A DNA stretch of 64,000 bases, from the NCBI GenBank assembly GCA_003278735.1, contig QCDO01000003.1, positions 1-64,000 on the forward strand. Direction: 5' to 3'. Below the pieces are notes generated by a model. It was not told the origin of the DNA. It did no database searches and saw nothing but the letters and a program-made list of their open reading frames with translations. This DNA is from Prochlorococcus sp. AG-355-J09 (GTDB lineage: Bacteria; Cyanobacteriota; Cyanobacteriia; PCC-6307; Cyanobiaceae). The position numbers and the translations under genes were made by a program. Below, piece by piece: positions 20,963 through 29,870 of the stretch (its first letter is position 1; each line of letters opens with the position of its first letter).

Positions 20963-21619
20963 TTGGATAAATCATTTAATTACATAATTTCGCCTGGGAT
21001 ATCTGAATTTAGAAGATTTTCCCCAAAATTAAAAATAGGTGTACTTGCTTCTGGTAAAGGAACAAACTTTCAGGAATTAATTAATCTCTCAGAAAAAGGA
21101 GAATTAGATATAGATATAAAAGTTCTAATTACTAACAAGGATGATGCAGGTTGTATAAAGAGAGCTGAAAGTAAAAAAATACCTCACAAAATTATAATAG
21201 GCAAAGACTTTCTGCAAAAAGAGACATTTGAATTAGAAATTGTAAATACTTTAATTCATTACGATGTTGAACTTGTGGTTATGGCAGGCTGGATGAAAAT
21301 TGTTACTCCATTTTTTATTAATAAATTTAAGAATAAGATAATAAATATTCACCCTTCATTACTTCCAGCATATAAAGGTGGTTCTGCGATAAAGGACTCT
21401 ATATTAAATGGTTCAAAAATAACTGGTTGTTCTGTACATTTTGTTGAAGAGGAGGTAGATAGTGGATCATTGATAATGCAAGCGGCATTATCAATTAGAA
21501 ATGATGATGATATTGAATCACTTTCCAAAAGAATACAAATGCTTGAGCATAAAATTTTACCTCACTCAATCTCTCTTGCTGGTTTTATGATAAGAAGTAA
21601 TTTTATGGAAAATTATTAG
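20963..21619 (+). CDS. purN: Phosphoribosylglycinamide formyltransferase
   Basis: PurN formylates GAR with 10-formyltetrahydrofolate in purine synthesis. The 218-residue protein has IGVLASGKGTNFQELI for phosphate binding, the catalytic NIHPSLLPAYKGG block with Asn and His, and the VHFVEEEVDSG block with the essential Asp. The best start is TTG at 20963; there is no ATG before the conserved GVLASG segment, so about 25 residues of N-terminal extension rest on this choice. It overlaps convergent argC by 17 bp. Confidence 0.93.
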   Translation: MDKSFNYIISPGISEFRRFSPKLKIGVLASGKGTNFQELINLSEKGELDIDIKVLITNKDDAGCIKRAESKKIPHKIIIGKDFLQKETFELEIVNTLIHYDVELVVMAGWMKIVTPFFINKFKNKIINIHPSLLPAYKGGSAIKDSILNGSKITGCSVHFVEEEVDSGSLIMQAALSIRNDDDIESLSKRIQMLEHKILPHSISLAGFMIRSNFMENY

Positions 21620-22658
21620 TTAAATCAAGACCTTCATCCATTGAAAATCCACTCATAATATTTAAATTTTGAATTGCTTGCCCAGTCTGACCTTTTAACA
21701 AATTATCAATTACAGATAATATAATTATTCTTCCATTTCGATTATCAACTTTAACAGAAAGTAAAATTTGGTTTGTATTTTTAACCCATTTTGTTGATGG
21801 GAATGTATCTACAGGTAAGACTTTAATATTTTTAAAATTTCTATAGTAATTATCCAGAAGAATTCTGCAGTCATCAGAAGTTAATCCTGGATCTTTTAAT
21901 CTCCCATATATAGTCGAATGCATACCCCTTGAGATTGGGACTAAATGAGGTGTAAAAAGCAGTTCAATTATATTTCCAGAAATTAAAGATGCCACTTGCT
22001 CGATCTCTGAGGTATGTCTATGGTTTATTAATCCATATGCTGATAGACCTTCTCCACATTCTGATAAGAGTAGCTTTTGGTTTGGTTCTCGACCACCTCC
22101 AGAGGTTCCACTTTTAGAGTCAATAACTATACCTTCATTTTCAATAATTCCTTGAGAGAGATAAGGAGCTAATGGAATAAGAGCAGATGTTGGATAACAT
22201 CCTGGACAGGCAATTAATCTTCCTTTTGAAATTTCTTCTTTATTTATTTCAGGAAGACCGTAAACTGCCTCTTTACATAAATCATCATCATTTCTTTTAT
22301 AAATAGCAGCTTCTTTGGAATATACTTTTTTCCATTCATCTAAAGACTTATATCTATAATCAGCAGATAAATCAATAACTTTAAGTCCTCTATCTAATAA
22401 TTTCCTTGTCAATGTTGAAGATAAGCCATTTGGTAAGCAAAGCAAAGCAACATCTGCATTTTTTGAAATGTTATCTACGGAAATTTCCTCTATAAAAGGA
22501 TCATTATCTAGATAAATAAAAGGAAAATTATCATTCCACTTTGATCCAGATGTTTTATTACCTCCTAAAAATGAAATTTTGTATTTTTTAATTTTCTTTA
22601 AGAGATTTACCGCTTGAATTCCTCCGTAACCAGTAGCACCTACTATTGCAACATTCAT
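21603..22658 (-). CDS. argC: N-acetyl-gamma-glutamyl-phosphate reductase
   Basis: ArgC reduces N-acetylglutamyl-phosphate to the semialdehyde in arginine synthesis. The 351-residue protein starts with the NAD(P)-binding VAIVGATGYGGIQAVNLL. The catalytic cysteine is in ACPGCYPTSALIPLAP near residue 152. SKSGTSGGGRE and HRHTSEIEQ follow in the usual order. It is divergent from ribBA and convergent with purN, and appears to be a single-gene unit. Confidence 0.96.
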   Translation of the reverse strand: MNVAIVGATGYGGIQAVNLLKKIKKYKISFLGGNKTSGSKWNDNFPFIYLDNDPFIEEISVDNISKNADVALLCLPNGLSSTLTRKLLDRGLKVIDLSADYRYKSLDEWKKVYSKEAAIYKRNDDDLCKEAVYGLPEINKEEISKGRLIACPGCYPTSALIPLAPYLSQGIIENEGIVIDSKSGTSGGGREPNQKLLLSECGEGLSAYGLINHRHTSEIEQVASLISGNIIELLFTPHLVPISRGMHSTIYGRLKDPGLTSDDCRILLDNYYRNFKNIKVLPVDTFPSTKWVKNTNQILLSVKVDNRNGRIIILSVIDNLLKGQTGQAIQNLNIMSGFSMDEGLDLTNNFP

Positions 22659-22746
22659 TTCTTTGAATTGGCAGACTTTGAGATAGGATTATAAAGTGTT
22701 GAATTTAAGGTAACTAAAACACTATTTTTCTATATTGATAGGAATA

Positions 22747-24471
22747 ATGAAAGAAACAAGTCCCAAATCAAATAATGGAACAATTTTGGATATAAATGAA
22801 TCTTTTAAAATTGAATTTGATCCTATCAGCGACGCCTTGGCAGCTATAAGAAATGGTGAATGCATAATTGTTGTAGATGATGAAAGAAGAGAAAATGAAG
22901 GAGATTTAATATGTGCGGCTCAATTTGCAACTCCACAGCAAATTAACTTTATGGCTACAGAGGGACGTGGTCTTATTTGCCTAGCAATGCAAGGTGAAAA
23001 ACTTGATTCATTAGATTTACCATTAATGGTAGATAGAAATACAGATGAAAATCAAACAGCTTTTACAGTATCAATTGATGCTGGACCTGAACATAATGTC
23101 ACTACCGGAATTTCCGCTGAAGACAGGGCAAAGACAATACAAGTTGCTATAAACCCAAATACAAAACCTGATGATTTAAGGAGGCCAGGACATATTTTTC
23201 CATTAAGAGCAAAAAAAGGTGGAGTATTGAAAAGGGCAGGTCATACCGAAGCGGCAGTAGATATTGCCGCAATGTCAGGTCTTTATCCCGCTGGAGTGAT
23301 TTGTGAAATACAAAATCCTGACGGTTCTATGTCAAGACTTCCTCAACTTAAAGAGTATGCAAAACAGTGGGGAATGAAATTAATATCAATAGCTGATTTA
23401 ATAAGTTATCGGTTTCAAACTGAGAGATTTGTATTTAGAAAATCTGATGCTGTTCTTCCAAGTATTTTTGGTAATTTCAAAGCTTATGGATATGTTAATG
23501 ATCTGGATGGTTCAGAGCACGTTGCATTAGTTAAACAAAAATCATCTAAATTAAGTGAACCTGTACTAGTAAGGATGCACTCAGAGTGCTTAACTGGTGA
23601 TGCTTTTGGATCATTACGTTGTGATTGTAGACCCCAGTTAGAGGCTGCTTTATCAAGAATAGAAAAGGAGGAAGAAGGAGTTGTTGTTTACTTGAGACAA
23701 GAAGGCAGAGGAATTGGTCTAATAAATAAATTAAAAGCTTACAGTCTACAAGATGGCGGATTAGACACTGTAGAAGCTAATGAAAAATTAGGTTTTCCAG
23801 CTGATCTCAGAAATTATGGAGTTGGAGCACAAATTTTAACTGATTTAGGTATAAAAAAATTAAAATTACTAACCAACAATCCTAGAAAGATTGCTGGATT
23901 AGGTGGTTATGGAATAGAAGTTATTGAGAGAGTTCCTTTAGTTATTTGTCCAAACGATAATAATGCAGAATATTTGAGTGTTAAAAAAACAAAGTTAGGC
24001 CACATGATTGATGATGATAATTCTAATTCCAGTAATATTGATCCATTTATATCAATTTTTCTTGACGGAAAATATAAATCTATTGATTTAGTTTCAATAA
24101 AAAATAAAGTTATTAAATTCTGTAGTGAACAAAACATTAATATTAAACTTGAGAGTAGTCCAAGGTTATTGGCTTTTTGGAACCGTCCAAAACTAGTATG
24201 GAGAATTTTACATAATCAAGATAGAACCAATTCCAACATTAATGATGAAGAAATAAAGAATATAGAATTATTTATTCAATTTTTATCCAAATATGAAAAT
24301 AGTACAAAGATTGGAATTATTGTTTCTAGAAATATTGAACAAGCATTACACCCAAAAAGTAGCATAAAACTAATCAATACTAAATTCACTATTAATAACG
24401 AAATTTTATATTCTTCTACAAGAAAATTTAATTTAGATAAAGAGACATTCAGTATTGTTTTTGAAGGCTAA
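22747..24471 (+). CDS. ribBA: Bifunctional riboflavin synthesis enzyme RibBA
   Basis: It fuses 3,4-dihydroxy-2-butanone-4-phosphate synthase and GTP cyclohydrolase II, the two entry steps to riboflavin. RibB occupies about residues 25-225 ([23 protein letters not shown]). RibA occupies about 230-410, with zinc cysteines in [11 protein letters not shown] near 290 and [10 protein letters not shown] near 316. A C-terminal region of about 160 residues follows with no clear catalytic motif; long RibBA forms like this are usual in cyanobacteria. I chose ATG 22747; an in-frame TTG four codons upstream (22735) is the alternative. No FMN riboswitch fits in the short upstream gap. Confidence 0.95.
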   Translation: MKETSPKSNNGTILDINESFKIEFDPISDALAAIRNGECIIVVDDERRENEGDLICAAQFATPQQINFMATEGRGLICLAMQGEKLDSLDLPLMVDRNTDENQTAFTVSIDAGPEHNVTTGISAEDRAKTIQVAINPNTKPDDLRRPGHIFPLRAKKGGVLKRAGHTEAAVDIAAMSGLYPAGVICEIQNPDGSMSRLPQLKEYAKQWGMKLISIADLISYRFQTERFVFRKSDAVLPSIFGNFKAYGYVNDLDGSEHVALVKQKSSKLSEPVLVRMHSECLTGDAFGSLRCDCRPQLEAALSRIEKEEEGVVVYLRQEGRGIGLINKLKAYSLQDGGLDTVEANEKLGFPADLRNYGVGAQILTDLGIKKLKLLTNNPRKIAGLGGYGIEVIERVPLVICPNDNNAEYLSVKKTKLGHMIDDDNSNSSNIDPFISIFLDGKYKSIDLVSIKNKVIKFCSEQNINIKLESSPRLLAFWNRPKLVWRILHNQDRTNSNINDEEIKNIELFIQFLSKYENSTKIGIIVSRNIEQALHPKSSIKLINTKFTINNEILYSSTRKFNLDKETFSIVFEG

Positions 24472-24475
24472 ATTA

Positions 24476-24913
24476 CTAGTTTAGAATTGCCTTAATAATT
24501 TTTGAACCATTAGTAAGCTTGAGTACGACATCCATATCATCTGTCTTGCCAAAAACAGTATGTACTCCGTCGAGATGAGGCTGTGGTTCATAAACTATAA
24601 AAAACTGACTACCACCTGTATCTTTTCCCGCATGAGCCATAGAAAGTGAGCCTTTTAAATGTTTATTGGAATTAATTTCACATTTAATATTATATCCTGG
24701 GCCTCCAGTTCCAGGCATACCAGAAGCACCATCGCGAGTATTTGGACATCCACCCTGAGCCATAAATCCAGGAATAACCCTATGAAATGCTAGGCCATCA
24801 TAAAACCCATCACTTATCAAATTCGTAAAATTTTTAACGGTATTTGGGGCGTCATCAGAGAAAAATTCAATATTAATGTTCCCAACTTCTGTTTCAAATA
24901 AGGCTGTTGTCAT
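24476..24913 (-). CDS. Cyclophilin-type peptidyl-prolyl isomerase
   Basis: The 145-residue protein is a single cyclophilin domain that isomerises proline bonds during folding. Characteristic stretches are [15 protein letters not shown] around residue 43, [16 protein letters not shown] and [11 protein letters not shown]. There is no signal peptide, so it is probably cytosolic. It lies 37 bp after DUF3110 and downstream of dnaK and dnaJ on the same strand, consistent with a protein-folding operon. Confidence 0.92.
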   Translation of the reverse strand: MTTALFETEVGNINIEFFSDDAPNTVKNFTNLISDGFYDGLAFHRVIPGFMAQGGCPNTRDGASGMPGTGGPGYNIKCEINSNKHLKGSLSMAHAGKDTGGSQFFIVYEPQPHLDGVHTVFGKTDDMDVVLKLTNGSKIIKAILN

Positions 24914-24950
24914 GATTTATTTGTTAAATAATTTATTGATATTTTAGTAG

Positions 24951-25334
24951 CTAAAGCAACTTTTCAAGGTTTTCCTTAATGGTATCTATATCAATGTTAT
25001 CTTTATTACTATTTTTGTCTTCCTCCCAATTTTCAATTTCTAGGTTTTTCTGGGGTGGTGAAATTAATAACCTATCTTCTGCAGTTTTGGGTACAAAGTT
25101 TTTTTCTACTAATTTACATTCATAGTCTAATTTTATGCAGAAATCTTTTATTTCCTCTATGTTGATCATTTCAACTGTTGGCAAAGGAAAATCTTGAGCT
25201 TCTAGTAGACCACAATATCTAGTTGCATCATCCTTATCTTCAAACATAAGAACAATGGTCCTTCCTTTAAGTTCGATTGAATGAATTCCTTCCTTATCTG
25301 TTCCTGAATTATATAAAAGAACAAATATGTTCAT
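24951..25334 (-). CDS. DUF3110 family protein
   Basis: The 127-residue soluble protein resembles the DUF3110 family of cyanobacteria and plastids. The N-terminal 90 residues (start MNIFVLLYNSGTDKEGIHS, then VLMFEDKDDATRYCGLLEAQDFP) form the recognisable domain. A variable acidic tail rich in Asp, Asn and Glu follows. No enzymatic motif is visible. It sits between a DnaJ-like co-chaperone and a cyclophilin in the dnaK operon, which hints at a folding-related role; that is inference only. Confidence 0.8.
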   Translation of the reverse strand: MNIFVLLYNSGTDKEGIHSIELKGRTIVLMFEDKDDATRYCGLLEAQDFPLPTVEMINIEEIKDFCIKLDYECKLVEKNFVPKTAEDRLLISPPQKNLEIENWEEDKNSNKDNIDIDTIKENLEKLL

Positions 25335-25366
25335 AATTATCGAATTTCTATTTATATAATATTTGA

Positions 25367-26293
25367 TTAAGAATCAGAAAGTGATAATTCTTGTAATCTT
25401 GTATATAAAGCAATTTCTTCATCATTAATATCTGCAGGTATGACTACCAAGATTTCAACATATTGATCACCTACATTATCTTCGAAAGTTAAACCCCTTC
25501 CTTTCAAGCGTAACATTCTACCCGTAGATGATTTTGGTGGGACTTGAAGTGTGACATTTCCATAAAGGGTAGGGACCTCTACTGCACAACCAAGAAGAGC
25601 ATCATGAGGAAATAACTCCAATTTATAAAGAACTCTTAAACCATCAATTCTTAGACCACTTTCCGTTTGAACTTTTAACTGTAGATAATGATCTTTACCT
25701 CCTCTTGCAATATTTTCAAGTCTTAATCGCCATCCATCTCCAGCGAAAGGAGGTGTATCAACTTCTACTACGGTTTCATCTTCAAGTTCAATTAAAATTG
25801 AAGCTCCATTTAAGGCCTCATCAGGAGTTAATTCAATAACTGTTTCAATATCTTGGTGGAGTTTAACTGGAGGCGGCTCATCTGGAGAGGTTGCAGGGTA
25901 TTGAAAATTGTTAAATTCATCATTATTTTTATTTATCGAATCATCCTCAAATGGTTCATCATCATATTCCTCATAATTCTTTGGTGAGTATTCATAGCCA
26001 AATAATGAATCAAGATAATCTTGAAAATCAGGAAACCCTGTTTTGAAATTATTATTTTCGTAATCATCATTGATATTTTTATCCGAGCTATTTTTTCTTG
26101 TATTAGGGTCGCGAAGATATTCGTATGCTTCGTTAATTAATTTAAATCTTTCTTCTGCATTAAGATCATTTTTATTTAAATCTGGATGCCATTTTCTTGC
26201 TTCTCTTCGAAAGGCCTTTTTAAGTTCTTTATCATCAAAATCAGGGGATAAACCCAAAATTGACAAATAGTCTTTTTTAGAGGAAGTAGTCAT
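25367..26293 (-). CDS. DnaJ-like co-chaperone (CbpA type)
   Basis: A J-domain protein of about 308 residues that stimulates the DnaK ATPase. The N-terminal J domain carries HPD near residue 36 (ARKWHPDLNKND). A Gly-poor acidic linker (about 75-155) and a DnaJ C-terminal substrate-binding domain follow (DEALNGASILIEL, VPPKSSTGRMLRLKGRG). There is no CxxCxGxG zinc finger, so it is a type II/CbpA-like protein, not canonical DnaJ. I chose ATG 26293 (MTTSSKKDYL), which fits the J domain; a longer in-frame start at 26326 lies inside dnaK. The chosen start overlaps dnaK by 17 bp. Confidence 0.92.
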   Translation of the reverse strand: MTTSSKKDYLSILGLSPDFDDKELKKAFRREARKWHPDLNKNDLNAEERFKLINEAYEYLRDPNTRKNSSDKNINDDYENNNFKTGFPDFQDYLDSLFGYEYSPKNYEEYDDEPFEDDSINKNNDEFNNFQYPATSPDEPPPVKLHQDIETVIELTPDEALNGASILIELEDETVVEVDTPPFAGDGWRLRLENIARGGKDHYLQLKVQTESGLRIDGLRVLYKLELFPHDALLGCAVEVPTLYGNVTLQVPPKSSTGRMLRLKGRGLTFEDNVGDQYVEILVVIPADINDEEIALYTRLQELSLSDS

Positions 26294-28274
26294 TGTCCCA
26301 TGGATCATCGTCCCTAGAATTACCATACCTCGAATTTTTATAATTTCTATTCATTTGATTATCCCAAGGATCATCATCCCAATAATCATCTGAAAAGAGT
26401 TCATCCTTTAATGATCCAAATGTATTTTTAATACCCTGAAGGGGATTATTATCAGTTTTCTTTTCTGCCGCAAATTTTCTGTTTAAACCGAATAATGCTT
26501 CTTGTAAGGCACTTACTGAAATTTCTAATTCTTGAGGATCATCGTCATCTATATACTCTTCAACATCTTGAATGGCTATTTCAACAGCTCGTTGTTGCCT
26601 TTCGGCACCATAAGGACCAAATTCCAATGAAGCATCCCTAAGTCTTCTCTCAGCTTGTGCAATAAGAGTTAAAGCACTATTTTTTCTATCAATTACAGAT
26701 CTTCTCTTCCTATCATCATTAGCTTTTGATTTGGCTTCTTCAATTATCGAATTTATTTCTTGTTCATTTAAATTAGAACCTCCAGAGAATGTAACTGTTT
26801 GCTTTCTTCCAGTTGTTCTATCAGTTGCACTTACCTCTAAAAGACCATTAGCATCAATATCAAAAGCTACCTGGACTTGAGGTATCCCTCTTGGAGCTGG
26901 AGGTATTCCTGATAGTCTAAATTTACCAAGTGATTTATTTTCAGAAGCTAAAGGCCTTTCTCCCTGGCGTACTTGAACAACTACAGATGATTGATTAGCC
27001 TCGGAAGTACTAAAAACATCAGATTGTCTTACTGGTATTGGCGTATTACGGGGAATGAGTACCTTCATAAGACCACCAATAGTTTCTAAACCTAAAGATA
27101 AGGGCGTAACGTCATTTAGAAGTAAATCTTGTAAATCACCACTAATAATTCCAGATTGTATAGCAGCTCCAACTGCTACGACTTCATCAGGATTAACAGA
27201 TTGACAAGGGTCATTTGGAACAAGAGTCTTTACTAATTGTTGAACCATTGGGATTCTAGTGCTGCCGCCTACAAGAACTACCTCATCAATATCTTCTGCG
27301 TTCCATCCAGAATCATCTAAAGCTATTTGCACAGGTTCTAACAATCTATCAAGTAAATCTTGTGATAATGATTCAAATATTTTCCTATCTAAGGTTTCTT
27401 CAATATGTAACGGTCCCTCTTTAGTTGTTGTGATAAATGGTAAAGATATTTTTGTTTTTTGTAATCCTGACAATTCACATTTAGCTTTTTCAGCAGCCTC
27501 GGTTAATCTCTGTAAAGCTTGTCTATCCCTTCTTAGATCAATATCATGTTTAACTAGAAATCTTTCTGCAAGCCAATCAACTATTTTTGAATCAAAATTG
27601 TTTCCTCCTAGCTGGGTATCACCACAAGTGGCTTTAACATCAAATACTCCATTAGAAATTTTCAATAATGAAACATCAAATGTTCCTCCTCCTAAATCAA
27701 AAACCAAAACATTATTAGAAGAACTTTTTTCAAAACCATAAGCTAGAGCAGCAGCAGTAGGTTCATTTAGAATTCTATCTACCTTAATTCCAGCTAATAT
27801 TGCAGAATCCTTGGTAGCTTGCCTTTGAGATTCATTAAAGTAAGCAGGGACAGTAATAACTGCAGAATCAACAGTATCTCCAAGATAAGTTTCAGCATCA
27901 TTAATTAATTTTCTAATCAATGAGCTTACTAATTCTTCTGGTGCATATTCTCTTTCTGTATTTGGACTAAGAACCCTAACGCTTCCATTGGTATTTGCCT
28001 TAACGTTATAAGGAACAGAAATACTATTCTCATCTAATTCATCCCAGTCACTACCAATAAATCGTTTAAGATTATAGAAGGTATTCTTAGGATTTAGAAC
28101 AAGTTGTCTTCTCGCTTGGTCTCCTATTACTATTTCCTTGTCTTTTGTAAATCCAACTATTGAAGGTGTAGTTCTAGAACCCTCAGAATTTGCAATAACA
28201 ATTGGACGTCCAGCTTCAATTACTCCGACAACAGAGTTAGTAGTACCTAAATCAATTCCAACTATTTGCCCCAT
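26277..28274 (-). CDS. dnaK: Hsp70 chaperone DnaK
   Basis: The 665-residue Hsp70 starts with GIDLGTTNSVV. It has the ATPase phosphate-2 motif VFDLGGGTFDVSLL near 195 and VVLVGGSTRIP near 333, then the substrate-binding domain (DVTPLSLGLETIGG). The C-terminal tail is unusual: instead of the EEVD-like or Gly-rich end it is acidic and aromatic, with DDDPWDN occurring twice. Cyanobacteria carry several DnaK paralogues; which one this is cannot be settled by eye. A possible promoter lies in the 213-bp gap before tRNA-Ser (TTGAAA, 18 bp, TATATG reading leftward, 28342-28371). No CIRCE element was seen. Confidence 0.96.
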   Translation of the reverse strand: MGQIVGIDLGTTNSVVGVIEAGRPIVIANSEGSRTTPSIVGFTKDKEIVIGDQARRQLVLNPKNTFYNLKRFIGSDWDELDENSISVPYNVKANTNGSVRVLSPNTEREYAPEELVSSLIRKLINDAETYLGDTVDSAVITVPAYFNESQRQATKDSAILAGIKVDRILNEPTAAALAYGFEKSSSNNVLVFDLGGGTFDVSLLKISNGVFDVKATCGDTQLGGNNFDSKIVDWLAERFLVKHDIDLRRDRQALQRLTEAAEKAKCELSGLQKTKISLPFITTTKEGPLHIEETLDRKIFESLSQDLLDRLLEPVQIALDDSGWNAEDIDEVVLVGGSTRIPMVQQLVKTLVPNDPCQSVNPDEVVAVGAAIQSGIISGDLQDLLLNDVTPLSLGLETIGGLMKVLIPRNTPIPVRQSDVFSTSEANQSSVVVQVRQGERPLASENKSLGKFRLSGIPPAPRGIPQVQVAFDIDANGLLEVSATDRTTGRKQTVTFSGGSNLNEQEINSIIEEAKSKANDDRKRRSVIDRKNSALTLIAQAERRLRDASLEFGPYGAERQQRAVEIAIQDVEEYIDDDDPQELEISVSALQEALFGLNRKFAAEKKTDNNPLQGIKNTFGSLKDELFSDDYWDDDPWDNQMNRNYKNSRYGNSRDDDPWDNDYFL

Positions 28275-28487
28275 GATTTTAGATCGCTAAATTAAAGCAA
28301 AATTTACTAATAATTTAATTAATTTTTATCTTAGATATTTACATATAATAGTAAAAATCAAATATTTTCAACTTAATTTAAATAAATAAGATTATTTATA
28401 ACTTGTTAATAAGATTACTATCTATTTTAAAAGGTATTTTAAAGACAAAGGTGTTGATGTATTTAACCAAAATAAACTAATATAAAA

Positions 28488-28574
28488 CGGAGAGAGAGGG
28501 ATTCGAACCCTCGATAAAGTTGCCCCTATACAGCATTTCCAGTGCTGCGCCTTCAACCACTCGGCCACCTCTCC
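28488..28574 (-). tRNA. trnS: tRNA-Ser (GGA anticodon)
   Basis: The 87-nt gene on the minus strand folds as a class II tRNA. The 7-bp acceptor stem (GGAGAGG/TCTCTCC with one G-U pair) carries discriminator G. The anticodon stem CAGCA/TGCTG holds loop CTGGAAA (anticodon GGA, reading UCC and UCU). There is a long variable arm, and the T-arm is GAGGG-TTCGAAT-CCCTC. The CCA end is not encoded. It lies between dnaK and a ferredoxin gene, and no integrated element borders it. Confidence 0.97.
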
Positions 28575-28623
28575 CAAGATAACCATTTTAACCCTTAATC
28601 ATCCCATTATAGAGGAAAGTTAT

Positions 28624-28998
28624 TTGAAAAAGACTTTCACAGTCACTATTAAAAATAAGGAAACCGGAAAGGTCTACCAAGAGCAGGTTAATAGTAATGA
28701 TTACATACTTAAGGAATTTGAAAAGAAAGGTTTCAAACTTGCATTTTCATGTAGAAATGGTTGCTGTACAAGTTGTGCAGTAAAAATTAAATCTGGTACC
28801 TTACAACAATCTGAAGCCATGGGTGTATCTCAGGCTTTAAAAGACAAAGGCTATGCACTTCTTTGTGTCGCTAAAGCAACTTCAGATCTTGAGGTAGAGA
28901 CTACATATGAAGATGAAGTTTACGATTTACAATTTGGACAATATTTTGGGAGGGGAAATACAAGAGTTGCGCCACCATGGGAATTTGAGGAAGATTAA
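28624..28998 (+). CDS. Plant-type [2Fe-2S] ferredoxin
   Basis: A soluble electron carrier of 124 residues. The four cluster cysteines are Cys43, Cys48, Cys51 and Cys81 in the C-x4-C-x2-C-x(n)-C pattern, with an additional Cys47. It is longer than photosynthetic PetF (about 98) because of a C-terminal extension of about 25 residues ending in WEFEED, so it is probably a paralogue with a specialised partner. The start is TTG, preceded by a good ribosome site (GAGGAAAG). The IMPase gene follows after 5 bp. Confidence 0.92.
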   Translation: MKKTFTVTIKNKETGKVYQEQVNSNDYILKEFEKKGFKLAFSCRNGCCTSCAVKIKSGTLQQSEAMGVSQALKDKGYALLCVAKATSDLEVETTYEDEVYDLQFGQYFGRGNTRVAPPWEFEED

Positions 28999-29003
28999 CT
29001 AAC

Positions 29004-29852
29004 ATGTTTGAATTAAGTGAAATAGAGGAATTCGCAAATCAAGTAAACTTATCTATTTTGTATGAAATAGCCAAGAATTCTGCTCAAATTGGTAATGAAA
29101 TTTTAAAAGTTAATTACAATAAAATTCAGAAAATATCATCAAAAGGTAGGAAGGGTGATCTAGTTACCAATGTAGATTTGGCAGTTGAAAATAAAATAAA
29201 AGAATATTTATTAGAAGAGACACCAAACATTTCTATAAATGCAGAGGAATCGGGCAAATTAAACAAATCTTCGGATTTAACGTGGTGTATAGACCCATTA
29301 GACGGTACAACAAACTATTCCCATGGATATCCTTTTTTTGGGACTTCTATTGGTCTTGTATATAAAAATAAGCCAATTATAGGCGCTATATCAGTACCTT
29401 ATTTAAATGAATTATATTCAGCCTGTATAGGTTTAGGCTCATTCTGCAATGATAGTAAACTTAAAGTATCGAATCCCTCTAATCTTTCTAATAGTCTACT
29501 TGTAACAGGTTTCTCTTATGACAGATTTGAGACAGAGGATAATAATTATGCTGAATTTTGTTATTTAACACATAAAACTAGAGGTGTTAGAAGAGGAGGT
29601 GCAGCAGCAGTTGATCTAGCATTTGTTGCGGCAGGTAAGGTAGATGGATATTGGGAAAGAGGATTGGAGGTATGGGACCTAGCAGCCGGTGCTATTATTG
29701 TTAAAGAGGCTGGTGGTATTATTTCTGATTATCCATCAGGCGAATTTAATTTAAGTTCAGGAAGAATTTTAGCTTGTTCTCCCAGCCTTGAGAATGAATT
29801 AAAAAATGAACTAGATAAAGTCTCTCCATTTAAAAAAAATCTCTATACCTAA
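29004..29852 (+). CDS. Inositol monophosphatase family protein
   Basis: A lithium-sensitive-type magnesium phosphatase of 282 residues. The metal-binding motifs are NAEESGK near residue 80, WCIDPLDGTTNYSHGYPFF near 96 and the C-terminal EVWDLAAGAIIVKEAGG near 220. Family members hydrolyse inositol phosphate, histidinol phosphate, PAP or sugar phosphates; the substrate is not settled by sequence. It lies between a ferredoxin (5-bp gap) and hisZ (18-bp gap), so a histidinol-phosphate role is conceivable but unproven. Confidence 0.9.
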   Translation: MFELSEIEEFANQVNLSILYEIAKNSAQIGNEILKVNYNKIQKISSKGRKGDLVTNVDLAVENKIKEYLLEETPNISINAEESGKLNKSSDLTWCIDPLDGTTNYSHGYPFFGTSIGLVYKNKPIIGAISVPYLNELYSACIGLGSFCNDSKLKVSNPSNLSNSLLVTGFSYDRFETEDNNYAEFCYLTHKTRGVRRGGAAAVDLAFVAAGKVDGYWERGLEVWDLAAGAIIVKEAGGIISDYPSGEFNLSSGRILACSPSLENELKNELDKVSPFKKNLYT

Positions 29853-29870
29853 AATTAGTTAAATATTAAA

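Noticed and set aside
28275-28487. CIRCE/HrcA operator upstream of dnaK
   Set aside because: The TTAGCACTC-N9-GAGTGCTAA inverted repeat is not present in the gap.
28488-28574. tRNA-Ser as an integration site of a genomic island
   Set aside because: Genes on both sides are core, and no integrase, direct repeat of the tRNA end or composition change is visible.
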